Made by a program: the position numbers and the translations under genes. Positions 41,996 to 58,433 of a stretch of 64,000 bases of DNA are shown here, piece after piece. Within the stretch, counting starts at the first letter, position 1; every line of letters begins with the position of its first letter. Source of the DNA: DASSFG01 sp035547915 (GTDB lineage: Bacteria > Planctomycetota > Planctomycetia > Pirellulales > JAICIG01); assembly GCA_035547915.1 (NCBI GenBank), contig DASZTS010000121.1, forward strand, positions 67,443 to 131,442, written 5' to 3'. The notes under the pieces are model-generated. The model searched no databases, was not told the origin of the DNA, and saw nothing but the letters and a program-made list of their open reading frames with translations.

Positions 41996-43123
41996 ATGCC
42001 GAGGTCCCCTAGAGCGGCTGACAAAACCCGGAAGTCGGAGCGCCGCGGGCAACAAATCGGCAGTGAAACGCCGATTTTTGGGAAGCTCCATCCGGTTTCG
42101 TCGGTTGCTCGAAAGGCCGCACATGCCGGTTTGATCCTGTTGACGGTCGCTCTCGGTTGCAATCGGGGCGACACGGCCGCTCCGGTCGCCCTCAAACCGG
42201 TTACTGTCGCGCAAGAGACGCACGTGCGGCTGCTATTGAACTGGTACCCCGAGGCCGAGCACGGCGGCTATTACGCGGCACTGCGAGAAGGCTTCTATCG
42301 CGAGGCCGGACTCGATGTCGAGATCGTCAAAGGGGGTCCTCAGTCGTTGGTCGTGCCGCAAGTCGACGGCGGCGAGATGGAATTCGGCATCTCTAACGCC
42401 GACGGGCTTTTGCTCGCCCGGGCCGAAGACGCCGCCGTCGTGGCCCTGATGGCGCCGCTGCAAACGAGCCCGCGCGTGATCATGGTGCACGCCGCCTCGG
42501 GCATCGAGAGCTTCGACGATCTGAAAGACATGACGGTTGCCATGAACCCGCAACCGTTCGCCACCTTTTTGAAGAGCCATGTCGCGCTGTCCGGGGTGAC
42601 CGTGGTGCCCTATCAGGGGAGCGTGGCCCAATTTCTCAGCGACCCCAAATTCGCCCAGCAGGCGTATGTGTTCAGCGAGCCGTTCGTGGCCCAGCAGCAA
42701 GGAGGAGACCCGAAGTCGCTATTGGTGGCCAACCTCGGCTTCAATCCGTACACCAGCGTGCTGTTCACCGGTCAAACCTATCTGAAAGAGCACGAAGAAC
42801 TCGTGGCCAAGATGGTGTCTGCCAGCGTGCGCGGCTGGCAGCACTATATCGATTCGCCAGAGGAAACGAACGTGTACTTGCACTCAATCAATCCCGAGAT
42901 GGGCCTCGAGGCGCTGGCTTATGGCGTGAAGGCGCTCCGGCCGCTCGTGCTCGGCGATAAATCCGGCGACGAGGCCGAACCAGCGAAGAAGGCGATCGGA
43001 GCCATGTCGCGCGACCGCTGGCAAACGCTCGCCAAACAGCTCGAAGAGGTCGAACTTCTCCAGCCCGACGCAGTCGATCCTGCCGAGATCTTCACCACGA
43101 AGTACTTACCCACCAACCCGTAG
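41996..43123 (+). CDS. NMT1/THI5-type substrate-binding lipoprotein, start disturbed by a repeat
   Basis: The 375-residue frame opens 5 bases after the hydrolase stop, but its first 38 codons run straight through palindromic element copy 3. The true lipoprotein signal appears only afterwards (AAHAGLILLTVALGCNRG, with lipobox ALGC). The mature part has the NMT1 signature LLLNWYPEAEHGGYYAALRE and EFGISNADGLLLARAED, and ends YLHSINPEMGLEALAYGVKA. It would bind a thiamine-precursor or similar small molecule for an ABC importer. No permease or ATPase gene is nearby. The start was probably displaced or re-created by element insertion. Confidence 0.75.
   Translation: MPRSPRAADKTRKSERRGQQIGSETPIFGKLHPVSSVARKAAHAGLILLTVALGCNRGDTAAPVALKPVTVAQETHVRLLLNWYPEAEHGGYYAALREGFYREAGLDVEIVKGGPQSLVVPQVDGGEMEFGISNADGLLLARAEDAAVVALMAPLQTSPRVIMVHAASGIESFDDLKDMTVAMNPQPFATFLKSHVALSGVTVVPYQGSVAQFLSDPKFAQQAYVFSEPFVAQQQGGDPKSLLVANLGFNPYTSVLFTGQTYLKEHEELVAKMVSASVRGWQHYIDSPEETNVYLHSINPEMGLEALAYGVKALRPLVLGDKSGDEAEPAKKAIGAMSRDRWQTLAKQLEEVELLQPDAVDPAEIFTTKYLPTNP
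42011..42110. repeat. Palindromic element of about 100 bp, copy 3
   Basis: The ends are agagcggctgacaaaacccg and tccggtttcgtcggttgctc, and the core hairpin is aatcggcagtgaaacgccga. It has the same orientation as copy 4, which lies just past the other end of the substrate-binding gene. Confidence 0.9.
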
Positions 43124-43129
43124 GAGGGC

Positions 43130-43177
43130 CCGGTGTCGCGGGCATGCATTGCCCCGGTGTCGCGGGCATGCATTGCC
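43130..43177. repeat. Perfect 24 bp tandem duplication
   Basis: ccggtgtcgcgggcatgcat with four further bases occurs twice, head to tail, directly after the stop codon of the substrate-binding gene. Confidence 0.9.
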
Positions 43178-43217
43178 TCCAACCCTGGCAGCACGCGCAT
43201 TTACGCCCTATAATCTT

Positions 43218-43319
43218 AGAGCGGCTGACAAAACTCGGAAGTCCGAGCGCCGTGCGCGAAAAATCGGCCGTGAAACGCCGATTTTTTTGAGCCCGATGTG
43301 GTTTTGTCGGTTGCTCTTA
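43218..43319. repeat. Palindromic element of about 100 bp, copy 4
   Basis: The ends are agagcggctgacaaaactcg and gtggttttgtcggttgctct, and the core hairpin is aatcggccgtgaaacgccga followed by a run of T. The element ends 41 bp before the hemerythrin gene. Confidence 0.9.
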
Positions 43320-43360
43320 AAGAGAGCGGACCAGCGAGGAGTGGAAAGGAGGCGGTCATT

Positions 43361-43831
43361 ATGGATCGCACGGCCACTGAACAGCAGGCGCTGTTCGAGC
43401 ATCAATTGCTGGCGCACATTGCCGACGCGCTGCGCACGACCATCGATTGGGCGTTGCACCGCCAGGACTGTTCGAGCCGGTTGCCCAGCTTGCGGTTTAT
43501 CGCCAATTCGTTCCACCGCCATCTGGAACACATCTTGGCGCTGGAAGAGCGGGAAGGTTATCTTCCGGCGATCGACAGTCATCGCCATTTGGATCTGCGC
43601 GGCCAGGTCGAAACGCTTCGTGCCGAGCACGATGACTTTCGCGGGCGGTTGCAACTGGCCGTCGAGCGGCTCGAAGCGGTAGCGCCGGCCGACTATTTGA
43701 CGGTGGGTGAGGTCTGTACGGGGCTGATGGCTTTGTTGGATGAGATCAACGATCACAACCGCCGCGAAATGTTGCTGATCGAAGTGGTTCGCGAGCGAGA
43801 CGACCGCGAACGGCTGCTCGGACTGTTATAA
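43361..43831 (+). CDS. Hemerythrin-like protein
   Basis: The 156-residue protein starts MDRTATEQQALFEHQLLAHI, with AAAGGAGG 7 bases before the ATG. It has the four-helix HHE pattern, with histidine/glutamate clusters in SFHRHLEHILALEERE, LRAEHDDFRGRLQ and DEINDHNRREMLLIE. Such proteins bind a diiron centre and act in oxygen or nitric-oxide sensing or storage. The exact ligand set cannot be fixed by eye. Confidence 0.75.
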   Translation: MDRTATEQQALFEHQLLAHIADALRTTIDWALHRQDCSSRLPSLRFIANSFHRHLEHILALEEREGYLPAIDSHRHLDLRGQVETLRAEHDDFRGRLQLAVERLEAVAPADYLTVGEVCTGLMALLDEINDHNRREMLLIEVVRERDDRERLLGLL

Positions 43832-43861
43832 ATTCTTCGCTAGGAAAGTAGGAAAAGACGC

Positions 43862-43957
43862 ATGGGTGCGCACAAGTCGACTGTAAATCGCCGGAAGAAG
43901 ATCAAACGGCGCATCAAGAACGCGCGGACGCGCAAGCAACCGGCGACGAAGCGCTAG
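43862..43957 (+). CDS. 31-residue highly basic peptide
   Basis: ATG 43862 (A/G-rich taggaaaag upstream) opens a peptide beginning MGAHKSTVNRRKKIKRRIKN and ending QPATKR. More than half of the residues are lysine or arginine. The composition and length resemble small ribosome- or RNA-associated proteins. It follows the hemerythrin gene by 30 bp. I recognise no named family with certainty. Confidence 0.6.
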   Translation: MGAHKSTVNRRKKIKRRIKNARTRKQPATKR

Positions 43958-44102
43958 CGGAATCGCAAGAGCCTCTGCCTGCTCCGCACCAACTTCTGCC
44001 CATCACCTCGCACAGCGCGCGGTTGCGAGCGTGGTTTTCACACGGTTGCCCAATAGGCGTTGCGCAATAGGCAGCACGGTGCTGGCCTTTACACGCTCCG
44101 GC

Positions 44103-44276
44103 TTATTTCGGCCGCGGCTGGGAGAGGAACTCCTTGACCGTCTTCGGGGGGGGCGGCTGCTTGCTCGCGCAACCGATCACCGAAACGGCCAATATCCCGC
44201 CGAGGATCGCAGCCAGCACGGCCGCGCTACCGAGCCGCCATCGCCCTTCTGCCAGATTATTGGTCAAAATGGTCAC
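44103..44276 (-). CDS. Small lipoprotein of 57 residues
   Basis: A GTG start at 44276 gives a signal sequence, GSAAVLAAILGGILAVSVIG, followed by the lipobox cysteine (VIGC). Only about 20 mature residues follow (ASKQPPPPKTVKEFLSQPRP). It is a typical short outer-membrane or peptidoglycan-linked lipoprotein shape. An upstream extension to 44501 has no support. Confidence 0.55.
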   Translation of the reverse strand: MTILTNNLAEGRWRLGSAAVLAAILGGILAVSVIGCASKQPPPPKTVKEFLSQPRPK

Positions 44277-44613
44277 TTGCGGCCTTTGTGTCCCGAGAAC
44301 ACCGCATGCTTCGTACAAGATCGACGGGCCGGACTTTCGCAAAAAGTCTCCCCTGCGCCCAGAGCGGTTTTTGAGAGCGGTTTGGGTCTTTTTCGCGCCC
44401 GGACGGGGTCGCGGAACCGCACCGGAAAGGGGCCGATTTTGCCGACCGGTCGGCCGTAAGCTACGTATAATTAACTGATTGCGGCACGTAGCAGGTGCCA
44501 CGGCGGTGAGCCGATGCGATTGGGGCGGGCGTTCGGGTCATTGTGGCGGGCGCCTGTTTGCCCTAGCATGTTGCGATTGCCGGGTGTCGGCGGGCTCAAC
44601 CACTAATTCTGTG
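44277..44613. other. 337 bp divergent intergenic region
   Basis: It separates the lipoprotein gene from proC and contains the palindrome and TATAAT site at 44441-44471. No gene was found here. Confidence 0.4.
44441..44471 (+). promoter_or_regulatory. Palindrome and TATAAT candidate promoter of proC
   Basis: gccgaccggtcggc (44441-44454) is a perfect 14 bp palindrome, and a perfect -10 (TATAAT, 44466-44471) starts 11 bp after it. The palindrome would cover the spacer or -35 region. It resembles an operator overlapping a promoter about 140 bp before the proC start. Confidence 0.45.
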
Positions 44614-45423
44614 ATGCCTGAAAACCGTTTCGGATTCATTGGGGCCGGGCGGATGGCAACCGCGCTGGCCGCAGGATTCGTCGACCGCGGCCTGGCGATG
44701 CCCAACCAGCTCATTGCTAGCGATCCGTCGCCCGCGGCAGCCGAGCAATTCCAACGCAGCACCGGCGGACGGGTGGTCCGAGACAACCTCGAAGTTGCCG
44801 CCCATGCCGACCAGCTATTTCTGGCGATCAAGCCGCAGCAGATGGCCGACGTGTTGGGCCAACTCGCCGGTCGGCTGAACGAGCGGAACCTGGTGGTTTC
44901 GGTGGCGGCCGGCATCCCGCTATCTACGATTTCTCAGATGCTGGGCCCGGGACCGCGGCTGGTGCGCGTCATGCCAAACACTCCCTGCCTGATCGGGCAG
45001 GGGGCCAGCGCTTATTGTCTGGGTCCGGGGGCTACGGCCGACGACGGGCAACTCGTCGGCAAGCTGTTGGAAGCCGTCGGCCGGGCGTTCGAAGTGCCCG
45101 AGAAGCTGCTCGATGCCGTCACCGGCTTATCGGGCTCCGGTCCCGCCTTCGTCTACTTGATGATCGAGGCACTGAGCGACGGGGGCGTGCGGATGGGATT
45201 ACCGCGCGATGTGGCGCTGGCCCTGGCCGCACAGACCGTGCGCGGTGCGGCGGAACTGGTGCTCTCCTCGGCACAACATCCGGCGGTGCTCAAGGACCAG
45301 GTGGCGAGTCCGGGCGGCACGACCATCGCCGGCCTGCAAGTGTTGGAGACGGGTGCCGTGCGTGGGGCGTTGATGGCGGCCGTCGAAGCCGCAACTCGGC
45401 GGTCCGCCGAGTTAGCCAAATGA
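44614..45423 (+). CDS. proC: Pyrroline-5-carboxylate reductase
   Basis: The 269-residue protein starts MPENRFGFIGAGRMATALAA. It has the Rossmann motif GFIGAGRMA, the NADP-type loop, IKPQQM, MPNTPCLIGQGASAY, and the C-terminal dimer domain with GLSGSGPAFVYLMIEALSDG and ASPGGTTIAGLQ, all diagnostic for ProC. It reduces pyrroline-5-carboxylate to proline with NADPH in the cytosol. ATG 44614 is the start by homology, because the frame extends upstream without support. Confidence 0.95.
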   Translation: MPENRFGFIGAGRMATALAAGFVDRGLAMPNQLIASDPSPAAAEQFQRSTGGRVVRDNLEVAAHADQLFLAIKPQQMADVLGQLAGRLNERNLVVSVAAGIPLSTISQMLGPGPRLVRVMPNTPCLIGQGASAYCLGPGATADDGQLVGKLLEAVGRAFEVPEKLLDAVTGLSGSGPAFVYLMIEALSDGGVRMGLPRDVALALAAQTVRGAAELVLSSAQHPAVLKDQVASPGGTTIAGLQVLETGAVRGALMAAVEAATRRSAELAK

Positions 45424-45452
45424 GAGTTTTCGCAGTTCGAGGGCTTTAAAAA

Positions 45453-45695
45453 ATGTCCGTGTTCTGTCTGATCGACGACAAGCACGTGCCGTTGTATCGC
45501 GTGGTATGGGTTTCGGCGACGCCGCATTTCTGCGGCGCCGAGGCGTGCGAGCGCGAAGGGTATTACGAGGTGCGGCTCGAACAGGGCGAAGTGGTATGGG
45601 CCAACCATAAAGAGCGCGACTCCTTGCTCGAAGCGCTCGAAGAATGGGCCGGTGGCGTGGGCCCGGAAGACGAAGAAGACGAAAGCTGGCAATAA
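45453..45695 (+). CDS. Hypothetical protein of 80 residues
   Basis: The product starts MSVFCLIDDKHVPLYRVVWV and is soluble, with an acidic C-terminus (GPEDEEDESWQ) and a cysteine/histidine-poor core. It lies 29 bp after proC in the same direction and 25 bp before the next gene, suggesting one operon. No family recognised. Confidence 0.55.
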   Translation: MSVFCLIDDKHVPLYRVVWVSATPHFCGAEACEREGYYEVRLEQGEVVWANHKERDSLLEALEEWAGGVGPEDEEDESWQ

Positions 45696-45720
45696 ACGGG
45701 GCGACGAAAGGACCCGGCCC

Positions 45721-46194
45721 ATGGAGATGGACGATCGCTTCGAGTGGCGCGAGACGTATTTCATTCTTTTCCCCTCCGGCAAACGACCGGCATTGAAACA
45801 GGTGGAAAAGGCCGTGCTTAAACTCGGAGTGCATTTCGAATTGAGCGGCCAAGAGGCGGATGATGCCGGGCTGCTCGAAACGCTGCACATTCGTTCGCCC
45901 GAGGATCATTCGGCCTTGGAGATCGACTACCTCAGCGGCGACGAAGTGGTGATGCAGGTGGAGGAGCTGGACAAGCAGATGCGCGGCGACACGAGCGAGC
46001 GCGACAAGCTGGCCCGCCTGCGAAAATGCGACGCCCGCTTCGAGGTCATGCATTTCGAAGAGATGGGAGACGGCTACGATCGCGAAGACGCCGACGAAGT
46101 CTTCGATCCCAGCGCACTGCTCGTCGTGCTCGATGCCCTCATCGACCTGACGGGAGGCGTCGGCGTCGACCCCCAATCGGGCACGCTGCTGTAA
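45721..46194 (+). CDS. Hypothetical acidic protein of 157 residues
   Basis: The product starts MEMDDRFEWRETYFILFPSG and is soluble and strongly acidic. A recognisable strand/helix pattern (LKQVEKAVLKLGVHFELSGQ) suggests a ferredoxin-like fold, but no family is known. A second in-frame ATG two codons on (MDDRF) is equally possible. Confidence 0.6.
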   Translation: MEMDDRFEWRETYFILFPSGKRPALKQVEKAVLKLGVHFELSGQEADDAGLLETLHIRSPEDHSALEIDYLSGDEVVMQVEELDKQMRGDTSERDKLARLRKCDARFEVMHFEEMGDGYDREDADEVFDPSALLVVLDALIDLTGGVGVDPQSGTLL

Positions 46195-46405
46195 GGCGCC
46201 CACCTTGCCGGCACCTGCATGCCCCCAAAACGTGCCGGCGGGATCATCCGTAGCCGCGGCTAATCGGTAGACAACGGCCTCGCCAGGTGTAGCGCGGGCT
46301 GCCTACCCGCTCCGTAAACGCGCCCTACAACGGTGCCCCTGTCATCGGGTATAAATTAAAACTAATTCAAGACCAAGTTACGTTGCACAGACGGTAGGCA
46401 CTCCG

Positions 46406-48019
46406 ATGTCGGAACAGGTTCGTGACGGCGGCGGCTCCCAAGCGAGCGTGATGATCGCCCTTGCGGTCGTGGTGCTGGTCTATTTGGGCGCGGCATTGGC
46501 TGGTTGGCCACAGCGGGGCACCGAGTTGATCAAGGCGGCCGAGCATGCGTCCGCGTCGGACGAGGCCGTCGAACCGGGTCACGGTCATGCGGGCGCCGGA
46601 TCGGAGAAGGCCGCTTTGCCCACGGCCGTTCCGATGTGTCCTCCGCCGGCCTATTGGACGGTGACGCCCTTCGTCCTTCTGTTGGGCGCGATCGCGGTGC
46701 TGCCGCTGTTCCACTTCTCGGAACACTGGTGGGAGAGCAACCAGAATAAGCTTCTGGTGGCGGGCGGACTGGGGCTGGCCACGCTACTCTATTATGCCCT
46801 CGTGCACGCCGACCCGATCCACTGCCACTTCCTGGGCCAGCGCGTGATCGAACATCCGGGCGGCGCCTTTTCTTGGCAACTGCCGTCGGCGGTGATCGCC
46901 AACGCCATCTTCCAAGACTTTGTGCCGTTCATCGTCCTTCTGTTCAGCTTGTACACGATCACGGGCGGCATCCGCATCGAGGGCGACCTGCCGGCTCATC
47001 CGTTGACGAACACGGCCTTCCTGGCCGTGGGCGCCCTGCTGGCCAGTTTCATTGGTACGACCGGCGCGGCGATGTTACTCATTCGTCCTCTGCTCGAGAC
47101 AAACCGGCAGCGGACCTATGTGAGCCACACGGTGGTGTTTTTCATTTTCGTGGTCTGCAACTGCGGCGGCTGCTTGTTGCCGCTGGGCGACCCGCCGCTC
47201 TTCCTCGGTTACTTACAGGGAGTGCCGTTCCTGTGGACAGCGTCGCTGTGGTTGGAATGGCTGTTCGTAAACGGGGTGCTACTCGTCCTCTATTTCGTGT
47301 GGGATTCGACACGTTGTTATCCTCGCGAGACGCCGCCCGATGTGGTCCGCGATGAGGCCCGCGTTCACCGGCTCCGTTTCGGGGGATTGTGGCCCAACCT
47401 GCCGCTGCTCTGTTTGGTGGTCGCCGCGGTCGCCTTTCTCGATCCGAGCAAGGAGCTGCCGGGCACCTCGTGGCATCCCTGGCTCTACCTGCGCGAGATA
47501 ACGCTGTTGTCGCTCGTCCTCCTGTCGCTTGCGCTCGGCCCCGCCTCGGTGCGGCACGGAAACAAGTTCAATTACGGCGCGATCATCGAGGTCGCGGTGC
47601 TGTTCATCGGCATCTTCATCTGCATGCAACCGGCGTTACAGATTCTGCACGAAAAGGGCCCCGGTCTCGGCATCAATACCGCGCCCAGGTTTTTCTGGGT
47701 AACCGGGGCGCTCTCGTCTGTGCTTGACAACGCACCGACCTACCTCGTCTTCCTCGAAACGGCCCGGGCGCTGCACGCCACCGGCGTGAGTACCGCGGGC
47801 AACGTCGGCGTACCCGACAATATGCTGGCCGCTATCAGCCTGGGGGCCGTCTTCATGGGCGCCAACACCTACATCGGCAACGGACCCAACTTCATGGTCA
47901 AGACGATCGCCGAGAAATCGGGTGTCCGCATGCCGAGCTTTTTCGGGTACATGGTGTATAGCGGTGCCTTCTTGATACCGCTGTTTGGCCTCACGACCTG
48001 GCTGTTCTTCCTCAAATAA
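46406..48019 (+). CDS. Sodium/proton antiporter-like membrane protein (NhaD/arsenite-pump superfamily)
   Basis: The 537-residue protein has about 12 membrane segments in the ion-transporter (CitM/ArsB/NhaD) arrangement. Internal helices include IIEVAVLFIGIFICMQPALQ. The central motif VFFIFVVCNCGGCLLPLGDP (near a substrate-binding helix break) and the C-terminal FMGANTYIGNGPNFMVKTIA are conserved in planctomycete members. It probably exchanges Na+ or another cation for protons across the inner membrane. The stop codon overlaps the start of the RNase D gene by one base (TAATG). Confidence 0.8.
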   Translation: MSEQVRDGGGSQASVMIALAVVVLVYLGAALAGWPQRGTELIKAAEHASASDEAVEPGHGHAGAGSEKAALPTAVPMCPPPAYWTVTPFVLLLGAIAVLPLFHFSEHWWESNQNKLLVAGGLGLATLLYYALVHADPIHCHFLGQRVIEHPGGAFSWQLPSAVIANAIFQDFVPFIVLLFSLYTITGGIRIEGDLPAHPLTNTAFLAVGALLASFIGTTGAAMLLIRPLLETNRQRTYVSHTVVFFIFVVCNCGGCLLPLGDPPLFLGYLQGVPFLWTASLWLEWLFVNGVLLVLYFVWDSTRCYPRETPPDVVRDEARVHRLRFGGLWPNLPLLCLVVAAVAFLDPSKELPGTSWHPWLYLREITLLSLVLLSLALGPASVRHGNKFNYGAIIEVAVLFIGIFICMQPALQILHEKGPGLGINTAPRFFWVTGALSSVLDNAPTYLVFLETARALHATGVSTAGNVGVPDNMLAAISLGAVFMGANTYIGNGPNFMVKTIAEKSGVRMPSFFGYMVYSGAFLIPLFGLTTWLFFLK

Positions 48020-49197
48020 TGGTCCCGATTGTTACCACGGACAGCCAGCTAACCGAGCTCTGCCGACGGCTGGCCGCCTGCCCCACGATCGCCTTCGACA
48101 CCGAGTTCGTATCGGAGCATACCTATCGGCCGCAGTTGTGCTTGATCCAGGTCGCAGCCGAAGGCGAACTGGCGGCCATCGACGCGCTGGCGATCGAAGA
48201 CCTGACTCCCTTCTGGGAGGTGGTCGCCACTCCCGGGCACGAGACGGTGGTTCACGCGGGGCGCGAAGAAATCGCCTTTTGCCTGGCGGCGGTCGACAAA
48301 CCGCCGGCCGGCTTGTTCGACGTGCAGCTCGCCGCCGGCTTCATTGGGCTCGAATATCCGGCCGGGTACGGAAATCTCATCTCGAAGCTACTCTCGGTCA
48401 CGCCACGCAAGGGAGAAACGCGCACCGACTGGCGGCGGCGGCCCCTTTCCGACCGGCAGATCGACTACGCACTCGAAGACGTTCGCCACCTGCGCCCCCT
48501 GCGCGACATACTGCACGGTCGGCTCGTCGAGCTCGGCCGTGTAGATTGGTTCGCCGGCGAGACCGCCGATTTCGTCAAGGAGATCGACGAATCGCGGCGC
48601 CGCGAGCGGTGGCGCAAGGTATCGGGCAGTTCCGGCCTGTCGGCCCGCAGCAAGGCGATCGTGCGCGAACTTTGGCTGTGGCGCGACCGCGAGGCCGCGC
48701 GACGCAACTGCCCGGTTAAACGCGTGCTGCGTGATGACCTGATCGTCGAACTGGCCAAGCGGCGCAGCTCCGACCCCAAGCAGGTACGTGCGATACGTGG
48801 CATGGAACGAGGCGACCTGCTACGTCTGCTGCCGAGCCTCTGCCAGGCGATCGAAACGGCGCTGAGCGTGCCCGATGAGGAGTGCCCCGCCATCGCCCGC
48901 CGTGAGGCCAGCGCGCAACTGACCATGCTCGGGCAATTCCTGTCGTCCGCCCTGAGCAGCATCTGCCGCGCGGCGGAAGTGGCGCCCAGTCTGGTCGGCA
49001 CGGCCAATGATGTGCGCGATCTCGTAGCCTATCAACTCGGCGAATTCGACAGCGACGATCGCGAGCCGCCCCTCCTAGCACAAGGCTGGCGCGCGGAGGT
49101 CGTCGGCCAGCTACTCGACGACCTGCTGGCCGGCAAGGTTTCGATCCGCATCCGCGATCCGCGGGCCGAACAACCGCTCGCCTTCGAGCGCGAGTAG
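48019..49197 (+). CDS. rnd: Ribonuclease D
   Basis: The 392-residue protein has the DEDD 3'-5' exonuclease domain (about 20-190). Its catalytic acids are in AFDTEFVSEHT (Asp and Glu), DVQLAAGFIG (Asp) and DYALEDVRHLRPL (Tyr/Asp). One HRDC domain follows (about 210-290; RKVSGSSGLSARSKAIVREL). RNase D trims tRNA 3' ends. The ATG shares one base with the antiporter stop, so the two are coupled. The convergent rpoC gene ends 234 bp away, with a palindromic element between them. Confidence 0.88.
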   Translation: MVPIVTTDSQLTELCRRLAACPTIAFDTEFVSEHTYRPQLCLIQVAAEGELAAIDALAIEDLTPFWEVVATPGHETVVHAGREEIAFCLAAVDKPPAGLFDVQLAAGFIGLEYPAGYGNLISKLLSVTPRKGETRTDWRRRPLSDRQIDYALEDVRHLRPLRDILHGRLVELGRVDWFAGETADFVKEIDESRRRERWRKVSGSSGLSARSKAIVRELWLWRDREAARRNCPVKRVLRDDLIVELAKRRSSDPKQVRAIRGMERGDLLRLLPSLCQAIETALSVPDEECPAIARREASAQLTMLGQFLSSALSSICRAAEVAPSLVGTANDVRDLVAYQLGEFDSDDREPPLLAQGWRAEVVGQLLDDLLAGKVSIRIRDPRAEQPLAFERE

Positions 49198-49289
49198 GTT
49201 CTTCGTCAGCGCCTGATCTGGCGCCAGGTAATCGTGCCCGGCGGCGGGCCTCTTGGCCCGGAGCGAAGCCCTCACCGCCGAACGTCTTT

Positions 49290-49391
49290 GGAGCAACCGA
49301 CAAACTGGATCGAGCTTCACAAAATCGGCGTTTCACGGCCGATTTTTTTGCCCGCGGCGCTCCGGGTTCCGGGTTTTGTCTGCCGCTCTTA
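49290..49391. repeat. Palindromic element of about 100 bp, copy 5, likely bidirectional terminator
   Basis: The ends are ggagcaaccgacaaactgga and cgggttttgtctgccgctct, and the core is aaaatcggcgtttcacggcc followed by gattttttt. The hairpin with T-runs on both strands sits between the convergent rnd and rpoC genes. It is therefore well placed to stop transcription from both sides. Two 17 bp near-copies of tagcctgccgagg follow at 49390-49425. Confidence 0.85.
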
Positions 49392-49430
49392 GCCTGCCGA
49401 GGCTCTCTTTAGCCTGCCGAGGATCCCTGT

Positions 49431-53756
<4,326 letters not shown>

Positions 53757-53883
53757 TGTGTTCGCTCCTTGTCGGGAAGAGGAATACGTGTTTCGTGGTG
53801 TGTTGGATTCGTGAGGGCGTTCGTTCGCGTTAGCTTGCAAGTGGGCCAGCCTTCGATCGCGCGGGGGCGATCGCAAGCGCCCC

Positions 53884-57594
<3,711 letters not shown>

Positions 57595-57854
57595 AAGGAA
57601 TGAAGCTCCTAACGGGAAAGATGCTGAGGCCTGAAATCTGGGTCGATCGGCGCGCGCTGGCCCGCACGGCCGATGGTCAGTCCGCTATCGAAGCGCGAGA
57701 TGGCGGTCAAACTAGTTCCAACGATGCCGCGGGTTCGCTACGCCGCACGGCATTCCTCCGTGGGACAAAGGGCACCGCCGCCCCCCACAACCGCGCGCCA
57801 GCGATACGCGCGGCCTTCGGTCAGAGGCGGTCGCCGCAAGTTTGCACACGCGAA

Positions 57855-58271
57855 TTACTTGATGGAAACCGTGGCGCCGGCTTCCTCGAGTTCCTTCTTC
57901 AGTTTCTCGGCGTCTTCCTTCGAGATACCTTCCTTGACCTTGCTGGGCACGCCTTCGACCAGGTCCTTGGCTTCCTTCAAGCCCAGACCGGTGGCCGCGC
58001 GTACCACCTTGATCACGCCGATCTTCTTGTCGCCGAACCCTTCCAGGACGACGTCGAATTCGGTCTTTTCGGCCGCCGGGGCAGGACCACCACCGCCAGC
58101 CCCACCAGGACCCGCCATCATCACCATGCCGCCGCCGGCGGCCGGCTTGATGCCGTGGACCTGTTCCAGGTAATCACTTAATTCCTTGGCCTGCTTGAGC
58201 GTCAACTCGACGATCTTGTCGCCCAGTTCCTTCGTGTTGGCCGAAAACTCCATGGTAGCTGCTTCAGACAT
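57855..58271 (-). CDS. rplL: 50S ribosomal protein L7/L12
   Basis: The 138-residue protein (ATG 58271; a second ATG at 58253 is possible) has the N-terminal dimer helix, a Gly/Ala/Pro hinge with an unusual methionine-glycine run (GGGMVMMAGPGGAGGGG), and the C-terminal domain EKTEFDVVLEGFGDKKIGVI. It forms the ribosomal stalk and recruits translation factors. AAAGGA precedes the start. Confidence 0.96.
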   Translation of the reverse strand: MSEAATMEFSANTKELGDKIVELTLKQAKELSDYLEQVHGIKPAAGGGMVMMAGPGGAGGGGPAPAAEKTEFDVVLEGFGDKKIGVIKVVRAATGLGLKEAKDLVEGVPSKVKEGISKEDAEKLKKELEEAGATVSIK

Positions 58272-58433
58272 GAAAAATCAGTCCTTTCTAGATTGGGTCG
58301 TATGTGATGTTTTGTTTGGTCGGATCAATAAGAGCGCATCCGAAAACCGGCTGGCTCGCAGGCACGGATGACCGTGGGGACGACCCGACGGATCGTCTGG
58401 CCGGTACCCATCCGCACCTCAAATTCATTCCGT

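Noticed and set aside
44344..44440. A further copy of the palindromic element near gagcggtttttgagagcggt
   Set aside because: Only the short words agagcgg and cgattttg agree. Neither the inverted ends nor the core hairpin can be aligned.
16397..49391. Insertion sequences or prophage
   Set aside because: No transposase, integrase or phage structural gene was found. The repeats carry no coding capacity, so they are reported as MITE/REP-like elements.
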